A DNA stretch of 64,000 bases from Streptomyces sp. NBC_00704 (GTDB taxonomy: Bacteria > Actinomycetota > Actinomycetes > Streptomycetales > Streptomycetaceae), in contig NZ_CP109000.1 of assembly GCF_036226605.1 (NCBI RefSeq), positions 682,001 through 746,000 of the forward strand. The letters run 5' to 3'. Every line of letters begins with the position of its first letter. Positions within the stretch are counted from its first letter, which is position 1. Positions 43,635-52,580 of this stretch are shown here, piece by piece. A model generated the notes under the pieces. It was not told the DNA's origin. It made no database searches and worked only from the letters and a program-made list of their open reading frames with translations. The position numbers were made by a program, and so were the translations under genes.

Positions 43635-45563
43635 CTACAGGGCGCGTTCCAGGTGGTCGGCGACCAGCTTCACGAAGCGGCCGGGCTCCTTCGGGCGGCC
43701 GCCCTCGGCGAGGACCGCGAGTCCGTGCAGCAGTTCCGCGGTCTCGGCGAGGCCCGTGCGGTCCTCGCGCTCCTTGTACGCCTGGTTGAGGCCCTTCACC
43801 AGGACGTGGTCCGGGTTGAGTTCGAGGATCCGGCGGGCGCGGGGCACCTCCTGTCCCATGGCGCGGTACATGTTCTCCAGCGCCGGGGTCAGATCGTGCG
43901 CGTCGGAGACGATGCAGGCCGGCGACACGGTCAGGCGCGAGGACAGCCGCACCTCCTTGACGTCGTCGTCGAGGTGCTCCGTCATCCAGCCGAGCAGGGC
44001 CGCGTACTCCTCGCCCTGCTTCTCCCGCTCGCCCTCGGCCTTCTCGTCGTCCTCGCCGCCGAGGTCGACCTCGCCCTTGGCCACGGACCGCAGCGGCTTG
44101 CCCTCGAACTCGCCGACCGCGTCGACCCACACCTCGTCGACCGGGTCGGTCAGGAGCAGCACCTCGATGCCCTTGGCGCGGAACGCCTCCATGTGCGGGG
44201 AGTTCTCGATGCTCTCCCGTGACTCGCCGGTCAGGTAGTAGACGGCGTCCTGCCCGTCCTTCATCCGCTCCACGTAGCTCTTCAGCGTGGTCGGCTCGTC
44301 CTCGCTGTGCGTGGTCGCGAACGACGAGACGGCGAGGAGGGCGTCGCGGTTGTCGGCGTCGCTGAGCAGCCCCTCCTTCAGGACGGCGCCGAACTCCCGC
44401 CAGAAGGTGGCGTAGCGCTCGGGAGCCGCGGTCATCATGTCCTTGACCGTGGAGACGACCTTCTTGGTGAGGCGGCGCTGCATCATGCGGATGTGCCGGT
44501 CCTGCTGGAGGATCTCGCGGGAGACGTTCAGCGAGAGGTCCGCCGCGTCGACCACGCCCTTGACGAAGCGCAGGTACGGCGGCAGCAGCGCCTCGCAGTC
44601 GTCCATGATGAAGACGCGCTTCACATAGAGCTGCACTCCGCGCTTGTAGTTCTGGTTGTACAGGTCGTGCGGGGCGTGCGAGGGGACGAAGAGCAGCGCC
44701 TGGTACTCGAAGGTGCCCTCCGCCTGGAGCCGGATCGTCTCCAGCGGTTCGCGCCAGTCGTGGCTGATGTGCTTGTACAGCTCGTGGTACTCGTCGTCGG
44801 ACACGTCCTCGCGCGAGCGCGCCCACAGCGCCTTCATCGAGTTCAGCGTCTCGGGTTCGCGCGGGGCCGCGGTCTCGTCGTCGGACCCTTCGGGGGTGTC
44901 GCCCGCGGCCGCCTTCGGGATCATCCGGATCGGCCAGGTGATGAAGTCGGAGTAGCGCTTGACGATCTCCCTGATCGTCCATTCCGAGGTGTAGTCGTGC
45001 AGCTGGTCGTCGGAGTCGGCGGGCTTGAGGTGGAGGGTCACCGTCGTGCCCTGGGGGGCGTCGTCCACCCGCTCCAGGGTGTACGTGCCCTCGCCGCGCG
45101 AGGACCAGCGGGTGCCGTGGCCCTCGCCGGCCCGCCGGGTCAGCAGCGTCATCTCGTCGGCCACCATGAAGCCGGAGTAGAAGCCGACGCCGAACTGTCC
45201 GATGAGCCCCTCGGCGCCGGCCTCGTCCTGCGCCTCGCGCAGTTCCTGGACGAACGCGGCGGTGCCGGAGTTGGCGATGGTGCCGATCAGCCGGCCGACC
45301 TCGTCGTAGGACATGCCGATGCCGTTGTCGCGCACCGTCAGCGTGCGGGCCTCGGGGTCGGTCTCGATGTCGATGTGCAGGTCGGAGACGTCGGCGTCGA
45401 GCGTGTCGTCCCGCAGCGCGGCGAGGCGCAGCTTGTCCAGCGCGTCGGAGGCGTTGGAGACGAGCTCGCGGAGAAAGACGTCCTTGTTCGAGTAGACCGA
45501 GTGGATCATCAGCTGGAGCAGCTGGCGGGCCTCAACCTGGAACTCAAACGTTTCGGTCGACAT
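43635..45563 (-). CDS. htpG: Hsp90-family molecular chaperone
   Basis: A 642-residue ATP-dependent chaperone, full length for bacterial HtpG. GHKL motifs are [11 protein letters not shown] (about 38), [11 protein letters not shown] (about 84) and [11 protein letters not shown] (about 123); the middle domain has [17 protein letters not shown] and the C-terminal dimer domain ends near [12 protein letters not shown] at 45563 ([12 protein letters not shown]) is the family start; the frame opens six codons earlier. A probable promoter lies in the AT-richer 45610-45625 segment. I see no HrcA or HspR box. Confidence 0.94.
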
Positions 45564-45687
45564 GATGGGCGTGTACCTCACACTTCCGAGAGTCTCCTGG
45601 ACTGGCGACAGCCACTGTAAAACACCAAGTCAGGGCGGGCCGACCGGCGTTCTCGCCGCGGTGGCCGGCGGCGCCGGCCGGCGGCCG

Positions 45688-46527
45688 TCAGCGCATGAGC
45701 GCGCCGCGCAGGGTGAGGCCGTAGCCGACGCGCAGCCGTCGCAGTTCCCACAGGGCGACCGCGGTCACGGAGCAGGGGGCGCCCAGGACCAGCAGGATCC
45801 GCAGCGGCCCCGGCACGCCCTCGTACGCCCCGGTCAGCACGTCGACGAGCGCCATCTCCCACACGAGGACCAGCGCCAGCAGCGGCGGGACCGTCTCGTG
45901 GATGTCCGCGGTGCGGAAGACGTGCACGAGGGACATCCCGATGCCGTAGGCGACGAACGGCAGGACCCACACCAGCATGAGCACGGCGACGACGACGGTC
46001 AGCACGGTCGTCACCGCGTCGGTGGCGAGCTTGCCGTCGAGGAGGCCGGTGAGCACGGCGGCGGGGAAGAGGGCCACACTGCCGATCAGCGCCAGGATGG
46101 AGCCGAGCGGCCTGCGGGCCCGGCGCAGCAGTTCGCGCCGCGCCGGCGGACGGGCCATGCCGATGAGCGCGCCGACGACCACCGGGAACGTCACCGCCAG
46201 GACGAGGACGGCGTTCCAGGACTGGTCGAGGCGGTCGTCCGCGAGGTCCGCGACGGAGGCGGCGAGTTTGTAGGAGAACGTCACCCACACCACCGCGGCC
46301 AGTCCGACGGCGGTGCGCACGCGCTGCATGCGGGCGACCGCCGGATCGTCGACGCGGCCGGGGCGCGAGGGACGGAAGACCTTGCGGCCGGCCGCGATGG
46401 GGCCGACGGCCCGCCACGTCCGGCGCACCCACCCCACCCGTGGCACGGGCGGTGGAGGTCCGTACGGGCCGTAGGGGTGGTACGGGTCGTAGGGCGGTCG
46501 GCCGCCCTGCTGGTTCCAGGCGTTCAT
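45688..46527 (-). CDS. polytopic membrane protein of unknown function
   Basis: A 279-residue protein. It opens with a Pro/Tyr/Gly-rich cytosolic segment (PPYDPYHPYGPYGPPPP), followed by about six transmembrane helices, for example AVLVLAVTFPVVVGALIG and TVLTVVVAVLMLVWVLPFV. I do not recognise a family; the N-terminal repeat is typical of many Streptomyces membrane proteins. ATG at 46527 follows GGGGGAACC. No functional neighbours. Confidence 0.75.
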   Translation of the reverse strand: MNAWNQQGGRPPYDPYHPYGPYGPPPPVPRVGWVRRTWRAVGPIAAGRKVFRPSRPGRVDDPAVARMQRVRTAVGLAAVVWVTFSYKLAASVADLADDRLDQSWNAVLVLAVTFPVVVGALIGMARPPARRELLRRARRPLGSILALIGSVALFPAAVLTGLLDGKLATDAVTTVLTVVVAVLMLVWVLPFVAYGIGMSLVHVFRTADIHETVPPLLALVLVWEMALVDVLTGAYEGVPGPLRILLVLGAPCSVTAVALWELRRLRVGYGLTLRGALMR

Positions 46528-46615
46528 GAGTTCGGTTCCCCCGGGTCGCGCTGACATGGAGACGCGTCGCGGAATCCTAGTGGCCGTGCGGGGGTGCGCC
46601 GGGGATACGCCGGGA

Positions 46616-47195
46616 TCAGCGCGGAATCTCCTCCACCCGCGCGAACCCGTCGGCACGGCTCCACCGCAGGCGGGTGGACGACCCGGTGGCGTCCCTGGTG
46701 AACAGCAGGCGCCGTGCGTCGCCGGCGGCGTGGACCTTCGTCCAGCCGTCGAAGTCCGCGGTGAGGTGCGTGTCCCAGTGGGTGAGGTCGTCCGTGCCGA
46801 CGGCGGCGAGCGACTCGGTGGGCGGCTCACCGTCGTAGCAGTAGTCGCCCCAGTCCGCGATGACGGCGACGGTGTCGCCGAACGCCTTCAGGGTGACGCT
46901 GCCGGTCCGTCCCGGTCGTGTACACGAGGTGCGGCGGGCTCCACCTGCCCGTGGCGCTCCGGTGCCGCTCCACGAGGCCGCGTCCGGCGACGTAGGCGAC
47001 GCCCACGTGACGGCCGTCGGACAGCGTGATCTCCGCGTCGAACCGGGGCGCCGGCGAGGGATGCGGGGAGACCCGGGCCGCCGTCGCGGTGGGCGTGGCG
47101 GCCGCGCCGCCCTCCGGCGCGCCGCACGCCGCCAGCGCGCCCGCCGCCAGGACTGCTCCCGCCCGGGCCCGCAGCCGGTGTCCGCTCATCCGCAT
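46616..47195 (-). pseudogene. frameshifted lipoprotein gene
   Basis: From ATG 47195 the frame encodes a signal peptide with a lipobox (LAAGALAACGAPEG) and a domain with ITLSDGRHVGVAYVAGRGL and HLVYTTGTD, then turns into arginine/histidine-rich junk ending at 46827. One base over, the sense continues at once (GSVTLKAFGDTVAVIADWG, DTHLTADFDGWTK) and runs without a stop to 46616. One extra base, or two lost, near 46901-46915 explains this. Joined, it would be about 190 residues, an exported lipoprotein of unknown role. A sequencing error is possible. Confidence 0.72.
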
Positions 47196-47308
47196 CCCCC
47201 GATGATCCCACTGCGCGGCGTGCCCGTCGTGGCCGCACCCCGGCGCGCGGCCGCCGGCCGGGGCGGAAATCCCGCTCGCGGTCGCGCTCCGTCCGGCAGA
47301 CTCCCCCC

Positions 47309-48055
47309 ATGGAGACTGCCGAGTTCATACGCGCCCTGGACCGCGAGGGGCGCGCGCTGGCCGCCGCGGCTGCGCAGGCCGGGCCCGACGCGAAGGTGCC
47401 GACCTGCCCGGAATGGCAGGTGAGGGATCTGCTGCGGCACACCGGCACGGTGCATCGCTGGGCGACCTCGTTCGTCGCCGGGGGCCACACCTCGTTCCTG
47501 CCGTTCGGGCAGGAGCCGGACCTCGACGGCGAGCCGCTGCTGGACTGGTACCGCGACGGGCTCCTGCGGTTGGTCGACACCCTGTCCGGCGCGTCGCCCG
47601 ACGTGGAGTGCTGGCACTTCCTGCCCGCTCCGTCGCCGCTCGCGTTCTGGGCCCGGCGGCAAGCGCACGAGACGGCCGTGCACCGCGTGGACGCCGAAGC
47701 GGCCCGCGGCCGTGACGTCGCGGAGATCGCGCGGGAGACGGACGCCGGGTTCGCGGCCGACGGGATCGACGAACTGCTGCGCGGCTTCCACGCGCGCCCC
47801 AAGAGCCGGGTGCGCACACCGCAACCCGCGGTCCTGAGGGTGCGGGCGACCGACCTCGCCGACGCCGTGTGGACCGTGCGCCTGTCGGCCGGACCGCCGG
47901 TGACGGAACGCGGCGCGCACGGCACGGCCGACTGCGAGGTGTCGGGTCCGGCGGCGGCGCTCTGTCTGTCGCTGTGGAACCGGCTTCCGTTGCCCGCCGT
48001 GTCCGGCGACGCCTCGCTCGCGGCGCTGTGGCGGGAGACGTCCGGCGTGAACTGA
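47309..48055 (+). CDS. maleylpyruvate isomerase-family mycothiol-dependent protein
   Basis: A 248-residue protein of the MDMPI/DinB-like fold. The N-terminal helix bundle has the typical TCPEWQVRDLLRHTGTVHRW (about 31-50), with histidines likely to bind a metal (HTGTVH, and HETAVHRVDAE near 125). The C-terminal MDMPI domain begins around RVRATDLADAVW. The family uses mycothiol, the actinobacterial thiol, in isomerisation or transfer reactions; the substrate is unknown. ATG at 47309, with no strong ribosome site. Confidence 0.85.
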   Translation: METAEFIRALDREGRALAAAAAQAGPDAKVPTCPEWQVRDLLRHTGTVHRWATSFVAGGHTSFLPFGQEPDLDGEPLLDWYRDGLLRLVDTLSGASPDVECWHFLPAPSPLAFWARRQAHETAVHRVDAEAARGRDVAEIARETDAGFAADGIDELLRGFHARPKSRVRTPQPAVLRVRATDLADAVWTVRLSAGPPVTERGAHGTADCEVSGPAAALCLSLWNRLPLPAVSGDASLAALWRETSGVN

Positions 48056-48194
48056 GCGGCCCTGGACGCCAGTCGGCGAGCGTGCGCGCCGACACGGCGC
48101 GCTGCACGGGCTGCACGTCGGCGTGCAGGGCGCGGCCCCTGGCGGTCGGCGCGACGCGGGTTCCTGCGCGTCCATCCTGCGCGCTGGTCTTCCC

Positions 48195-48458
48195 TCGCTC
48201 GACATCCAGGCCGCCAACGGCGTCGCGGACCGTGAACAGGGCATGGTCTCGGGTCTGCTGAACACGTCGGGGCAGGTGGGCGGCGCGATCTTTCTCGCCG
48301 TCGTCACCGCCGTGGCGACCGCCGGCGCCCCCGCCGACCCCACCCCGCAGGCCGTCCTCGAGAGCTACCGGCCCGGGCTGGCGGTGGTGACGGTCATCGC
48401 CGCCGCGGGCCTGCTCATCACCCTCCCCGGCCTGCGCACCCGCCGCTCCCCCGGCTGA
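48195..48458 (+). pseudogene. C-terminal remnant of an MFS drug transporter
   Basis: The sequence LDIQAANGVADREQGMVSGL followed by LNTSGQVGGAIFLAVVTAV and a last hydrophobic helix (GLAVVTVIAAAGLLITLPGL) matches the end of 14-helix EmrB/QacA-type efflux transporters. About 380 residues that should precede it are absent; upstream DNA back to 48056 does not continue the family in any frame. It appears to be a leftover of a deleted transporter gene. Confidence 0.75.
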
Positions 48459-48567
48459 CGGCGGCCGCCGGGGCCCGCGACTGACGGAGCCCCGCGCGTC
48501 GTTGCCCGGCGCGTGCGTCCGGCGGGCCGGACTGGCCTGCCGGGCGCAGCCCTGTGACACTCGTCCC

Positions 48568-48855
48568 ATGAGCGGTCACGGGGAGCGGCGGCGGTCGCAG
48601 GCCGAGCGGGACGCGATCACCGTCGAGATCGGATACGCGCTGTTCAGCGCGGCGTTCGCGGCGGCGGTGCTGTTCGGGGCGGTGGCCGGACCGGCGCTGC
48701 TGTTCGAACTGCCGTCCGTGGCGGAGAAGTTGTCACTGCGCGCCGGACTGGTGCTCGCTCCCGTGGTGTTCGCGGTCCGGGTGGTTTCCGTCCTGGTCCG
48801 CTTCCGCGGCGGCGGTCAGCCGAGCCAGCCCGGCCGGACCAGCCCCGACTCATAG
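48568..48855 (+). CDS. DUF6332-type small membrane protein
   Basis: A 95-residue protein with two transmembrane helices (IGYALFSAAFAAAVLFGAVAG; RAGLVLAPVVFAVRVVSVLV) after a charged start (GERRRSQAERDAITVE). It matches a small Streptomyces family, DUF6332, with unknown function. ATG at 48568. Its last 40 nt overlap the 3' end of the convergent response-regulator gene. Confidence 0.75.
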   Translation: MSGHGERRRSQAERDAITVEIGYALFSAAFAAAVLFGAVAGPALLFELPSVAEKLSLRAGLVLAPVVFAVRVVSVLVRFRGGGQPSQPGRTSPDS

Positions 48856-49499
48856 GCCAGGACCACGAGTTGGGCCCGGTCCCGCGCGCCCAGTTTCACC
48901 ATCGTGCGGCTGACATGGGTCTTGGCGGTGAGCGGGCTCACGACCAGGCGGCGGGCGATCTCCTCGTTGGACAGGCCGATCCCGACCAGCGCCATCACCT
49001 CCCGCTCCCGCTCGGTGAGCCGGGCCAGCGCGCCGGCGGCGGCCGGCTCCTTGGAACGGGCGGCGAACTCGGCGATGAGCCGGCGCGTCACTCCCGGTGA
49101 GAGCAGCGCGTCCCCGGCGACCACCGCCCGCACCGCACGCAGGAGTTCCTCCGGCTCGGTGTCCTTGACCAGAAAGCCGGACGCCCCCGCGCGGATCGCC
49201 TCGAAGACGTACTCGTCCAGCTCGAAGGTGGTGAGCATGACCACCTTGACCTGGGCGAGAGCGTCGTCCTCGGTGATCCGGCGGGTGGCGGCGAGTCCGT
49301 CGAGCAGCGGCATCCGGATGTCCATCAGCACGACGTCGGGCCGCAGTTCCCGCACCGCGCGCACCGCCGCCGCCCCGTCGGCGGCCTCGCCGGCCACCTC
49401 GATGTCCGGCTGCGCGTCGAGCAGCGCCCGGAACCCCGCCCGGACCAACGACTGGTCGTCGGCCAGCAGTACGCGGATCACCGGTCCTCCCTCGCTCAC
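48816..49499 (-). CDS. NarL/LuxR-type response regulator
   Basis: A 227-residue two-component regulator. The receiver domain (about 7-125) has the acidic pair in LLADDQSLV, the phosphorylatable aspartate in LMDIRMPLLDG (about 56), the threonine in LTTFELDEY and the lysine in FLVKDTE. A LuxR helix-turn-helix follows (LTEREREVMALVGIGLSNEE and AKTHVSRTM, about 155-215). GTG at 49499 overlaps the kinase stop by 4 nt; a GTG at 49481 with a better GGGAGG site may be the true start. Confidence 0.9.
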   Translation of the reverse strand: MSEGGPVIRVLLADDQSLVRAGFRALLDAQPDIEVAGEAADGAAAVRAVRELRPDVVLMDIRMPLLDGLAATRRITEDDALAQVKVVMLTTFELDEYVFEAIRAGASGFLVKDTEPEELLRAVRAVVAGDALLSPGVTRRLIAEFAARSKEPAAAGALARLTEREREVMALVGIGLSNEEIARRLVVSPLTAKTHVSRTMVKLGARDRAQLVVLAYESGLVRPGWLG

Positions 49500-50749
49500 T
49501 GGTTCCCTCCGGCCCCGGTCGGCAGCACGGCGAGCACGCGGAACCCGCCGTCGGGCCGCTGCCCCGCCTCGATCGTGCCACCGAGCGCGGCGGCCCGCTC
49601 CCGCATCCCGGCGAGACCGTTGCCGCTGCCGCCCGCCTCCGCGCCGGTCGCCGGTCCGTCGTCGTCGATCCGCAGGCGCAGCGTCGAGCCGCGGTCCTCG
49701 AGCCGCACGCGCGCGTGACGCGAGCCCGAGTGGCGCACGACGTTGGTGAGGGCCTCCTGCACGATGCGGAAGGCGGCGAGATCGGTGTGGGGCGGCAGCC
49801 GGGGCGCACGGCCGGTGACGTCGACCGTGAGCCCGGCGCGCGCCGCCTGTTCCACCAGCTCCGGCAGCCGGTCCAGCCCGGGGGCCGGAGCGCGCGGGGC
49901 GTCGCCCGGCGTGCGCAGGGTGTCCAGCACCTGGCGCACCTCGCCCAGCGCCTCCTTGCTGGCGGACTTGATGGTGGTGAGCGCCGTGCGCGCCTGCTCC
50001 GGGTCGGAGTCGAGGAGCGCGAGGCCGACGCCCGCCTGCACGTTGATGACCGAGAGGCTGTGGGCGAGGACGTCGTGCAGTTCGCGCGCGATGCGCAGAC
50101 GCTCCTCACCGGCGCGCCGCCGGGCCGCCTGAGCGCGTTCGGCCCGCTCCCTGGCCCACTGCTCGCGGCGGATCCGGGCCAGTTCCGCGATCGCCACGAT
50201 CGCCACGGCCCAACCGGCGACGACGATCTCCTGCCAGAAGGGGGCCGAGTCGTCCCCGGCGGGCGGCAGCCACCGGTAGAGCCAGTGCGCCACCAGCAGA
50301 CGGACGGCCCACAGCGTGCCCAGGGCGGTCCAGGCGGCCCGGCGGTGTCCCGCCACCACGGCCGAGCAGCACGCCACCGCCACGGTGAGGAAGACCGGCC
50401 CGTACGCGTACCCCGCGCCGAGGTAGACCGCCACGACGGCGGCCGTGCCGAACACCACGGCCACCGGCCGCCGCAGCCGCCACAGCAGCAGAGCGCAGGC
50501 GACGAGCAGCAGCACCCGCGCGAAGAGGTCCAGCGGGGCCCGTTGGTCCTCCTGCGCGCGGGCGGCGAACGCCGACCCGGCGAGCACCAGCACGGTGATC
50601 AGGGCGGTGGACCGCCAGGGCAGGCGTCCCGCGTCCGGCTCCGCGCCCTCCCGGCTCGCCCTGGGGGGCGGCCACGGGAACGGCCGGCGCCGCGGCCACC
50701 GCTGCTGGCCGCCCGGCCCGTGCACCCGCTCATCGTCCATGCGGGCCAC
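49496..50749 (-). CDS. NarX/DesK-type sensor histidine kinase
   Basis: A 417-residue kinase. Four or five transmembrane helices occupy residues about 35-165, forming a small membrane sensor without an extracellular domain. The dimerisation/phosphoacceptor motif RIARELHDVLAHSLSVI has its histidine near 224, followed by the HATPase with LTNVVRHSGSRHARV (about 330) and GNGLAGMRERAAAL (about 380). It is co-transcribed with the response regulator, overlapping by 4 nt, and its signal is unknown. Confidence 0.9.
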   Translation of the reverse strand: MARMDDERVHGPGGQQRWPRRRPFPWPPPRASREGAEPDAGRLPWRSTALITVLVLAGSAFAARAQEDQRAPLDLFARVLLLVACALLLWRLRRPVAVVFGTAAVVAVYLGAGYAYGPVFLTVAVACCSAVVAGHRRAAWTALGTLWAVRLLVAHWLYRWLPPAGDDSAPFWQEIVVAGWAVAIVAIAELARIRREQWARERAERAQAARRRAGEERLRIARELHDVLAHSLSVINVQAGVGLALLDSDPEQARTALTTIKSASKEALGEVRQVLDTLRTPGDAPRAPAPGLDRLPELVEQAARAGLTVDVTGRAPRLPPHTDLAAFRIVQEALTNVVRHSGSRHARVRLEDRGSTLRLRIDDDGPATGAEAGGSGNGLAGMRERAAALGGTIEAGQRPDGGFRVLAVLPTGAGGNQ

Positions 50750-51047
50750 GCTAGACGCCCCGGACCGGCCCGGACGTCCGCCGGACGAGGTGCGCGGCCG
50801 TACTCCCCTGGACGTACGCGTGGACGGTGGACGCCCGGAGCGACCGCCGTGTCGCCACCGGCAAAGGGCGGACGGGGAAAGGGGGGATGGGACGGAGGGA
50901 CTTCAGCGGACCGCCGTCCCTCGGGGGCGGGCACGGGCGACGGCCGGGGCTCCGCCGCCGCCCGTCAGTCAGTCACGTGTCCGGCAGGAGACCGGGCGGG
51001 AGACCTGGGCGGGGGGACCTGGACGGGGGACCTGGGCGGGGGCCGCG
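50750..51047. other. intergenic region with G-rich short tandem repeat
   Basis: About 300 bp between the kinase start and the flavoprotein stop. No gene. From 50988 to 51043 there are four degenerate 14-15-bp units of GGGGACCTGGGCGG type on the plus strand, with G-runs that could form quadruplex structures. Confidence 0.55.
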
Positions 51048-52379
51048 TCAGGACTCGCCTTCCTCCGCGGGCGACTCCGCCGCAGGCTGCGACGACGACC
51101 GGGACCGCGAGGGCGACGGCGAGGGCTGCTGCGTCGACGGCGACGCCGCCTTCTGCCGCCGGTCCATCGCGGTCAGCGCCCGCTGGGCCATCGGGTGCGA
51201 GCGGACGAGTTCGCCCAGGGTGGTCCGGCCGCGGGTGATGTCGGTGAACGCCCGCCAGGCCGGGCGTACCCCGGTGAGCGCCGCGTGGAAGAGTCCGGGA
51301 CGGCGTTCGAACGCGGCGAGCATCCGCTTGCCGACGCTCATCTCCACGCCGAGGCCCGCCTTGACGGCGAAGGCGTAGTTCAGCGCCTGGCGCCGGGCGT
51401 CCACCGCGTCGTGGGCCTCCGAGATGCGCACCGCCCACTCACCGGCGAGCCGCCCCGAGCGCAGCGCGAAGGAGATGCCCTCGCGGGTCCACGGCTCCAG
51501 CAGACCGGCCGCGTCCCCGCAGACCAGCACCCGCCCGCGCGACAGCGGGGAGTCGTCCGCCCGGCACCGGGTGAGGTGGCCGGAGGAGATGCTCGGCTCG
51601 AAACCGGCGAGGCCGAGCCGCCCGATGAAGTCCTCCAGGTAGCGCTTGGTCGCCGCGCCCTCGCCGCGCGCGGAGATCACGCCCACGGTCAGCGTGTCGC
51701 CCTTGGGGAACACCCAGCCGTAACTGCCGGGCATCGGCCCCCAGTCGATGAGGACGCGCCCCTTCCAGTCCTCGGCGACCGTGTCGGGAACCGGGATCTC
51801 CGCTTCCAGGCCGAGATCCACCTGGTCGAGCTTCACGCCGACGTGCGCCCCTATGCGGCTCGCGCTGCCGTCCGCACCCACCACCGCGCGCGCCAGCAGC
51901 GTCTCCCCGCCCTGGAGGACCACCGCCACCGAGCGCCGGTCCGGCACCGACGAACCGTGCTGCTCGACGCGCTGCACGGTCGCGCCGGTGCGCAGCTCCG
52001 CTCCCGCCTTCTGGGCGTGCTCGACGAGCTGCTGGTCGAACTCGGGCCGGTTGATCAGCCCGAACAGCATCTGCCGCGAGCGGCGCGTCCGGGTGAAGCG
52101 CCCGTTGTTAGAGAACGTCACCGCGTGCACCCGGTCGCGGAAGGGCAGCTCGAAGCCCGGCGGCAGCGCGTCGCGCGAGGGGCCGATGATGCCGCCGCCG
52201 CATGTCTTGTAGCGGGGCAGCTCCGCCTTCTCCAGCAACAGCACCCGCCGCCCGGTCACCGCCGCCGCGTAGGCGGCCGAAGCCCCCGCGGGTCCCGCGC
52301 CCACCACGACGACGTCCCACACCTGCCGGGCGTCCGCCGAAGAGTTCTCGTCGTCCGCCGAAGAGTTCTCGCTGCTCAC
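51048..52379 (-). CDS. geranylgeranyl reductase-family FAD oxidoreductase
   Basis: A 443-residue flavoprotein. The FAD motif VVVGAGPAGASAAYAAAV is at residues 26-43; the family loop PRYKTCGGGIIG is present; and the second FAD motif RVLVCGDAAGLLEPWTREGI lies near 285. Archaeal and actinobacterial members saturate isoprenoid chains, for example of menaquinone or lipids. The GTG start is followed by a duplicated 21-bp unit (ENSSADD twice). The C-terminal 35 residues are Ser/Gln-rich and disordered. Confidence 0.87.
   Translation of the reverse strand: MSSENSSADDENSSADARQVWDVVVVGAGPAGASAAYAAAVTGRRVLLLEKAELPRYKTCGGGIIGPSRDALPPGFELPFRDRVHAVTFSNNGRFTRTRRSRQMLFGLINRPEFDQQLVEHAQKAGAELRTGATVQRVEQHGSSVPDRRSVAVVLQGGETLLARAVVGADGSASRIGAHVGVKLDQVDLGLEAEIPVPDTVAEDWKGRVLIDWGPMPGSYGWVFPKGDTLTVGVISARGEGAATKRYLEDFIGRLGLAGFEPSISSGHLTRCRADDSPLSRGRVLVCGDAAGLLEPWTREGISFALRSGRLAGEWAVRISEAHDAVDARRQALNYAFAVKAGLGVEMSVGKRMLAAFERRPGLFHAALTGVRPAWRAFTDITRGRTTLGELVRSHPMAQRALTAMDRRQKAASPSTQQPSPSPSRSRSSSQPAAESPAEEGES
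52331..52371. repeat. 21-bp in-frame tandem duplication
   Basis: CGTCCGCCGAAGAGTTCTCG occurs at 52331 and again at 52352, exactly 21 bp apart. It lies in the first codons of the flavoprotein gene and gives a doubled ENSSADD peptide without breaking the frame. Confidence 0.85.
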
Positions 52380-52580
52380 GATGGTCTACTGCTCCCGATC
52401 AAGCTGCTTGCCGCACCTGTCCCCCGCATCCTACGGCGGAGATCGCCACGGCCCGATGACGGTCCGCTGTGGCAGGATCGGCGGCGTGCGCGCCCCCACC
52501 CGGCAACGCGTACGCTCGCACGGTCCCTCGAACGGACCAGTGCCACCCAGTACAACGTCGCACCCACAAGGAGCGTGCCC

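Noticed and set aside
45563..45690. Heat-shock operator (CIRCE or HAIR) before htpG
   Set aside because: Neither TTAGCACTC-type nor CTTGAGT-type inverted repeats are present; only a weak TGGC/GCCA element is seen.
48056..48195. Possible TetR or MarR remnant next to the transporter fragment
   Set aside because: A few helix-like residues on the minus strand are not enough to assign a family.
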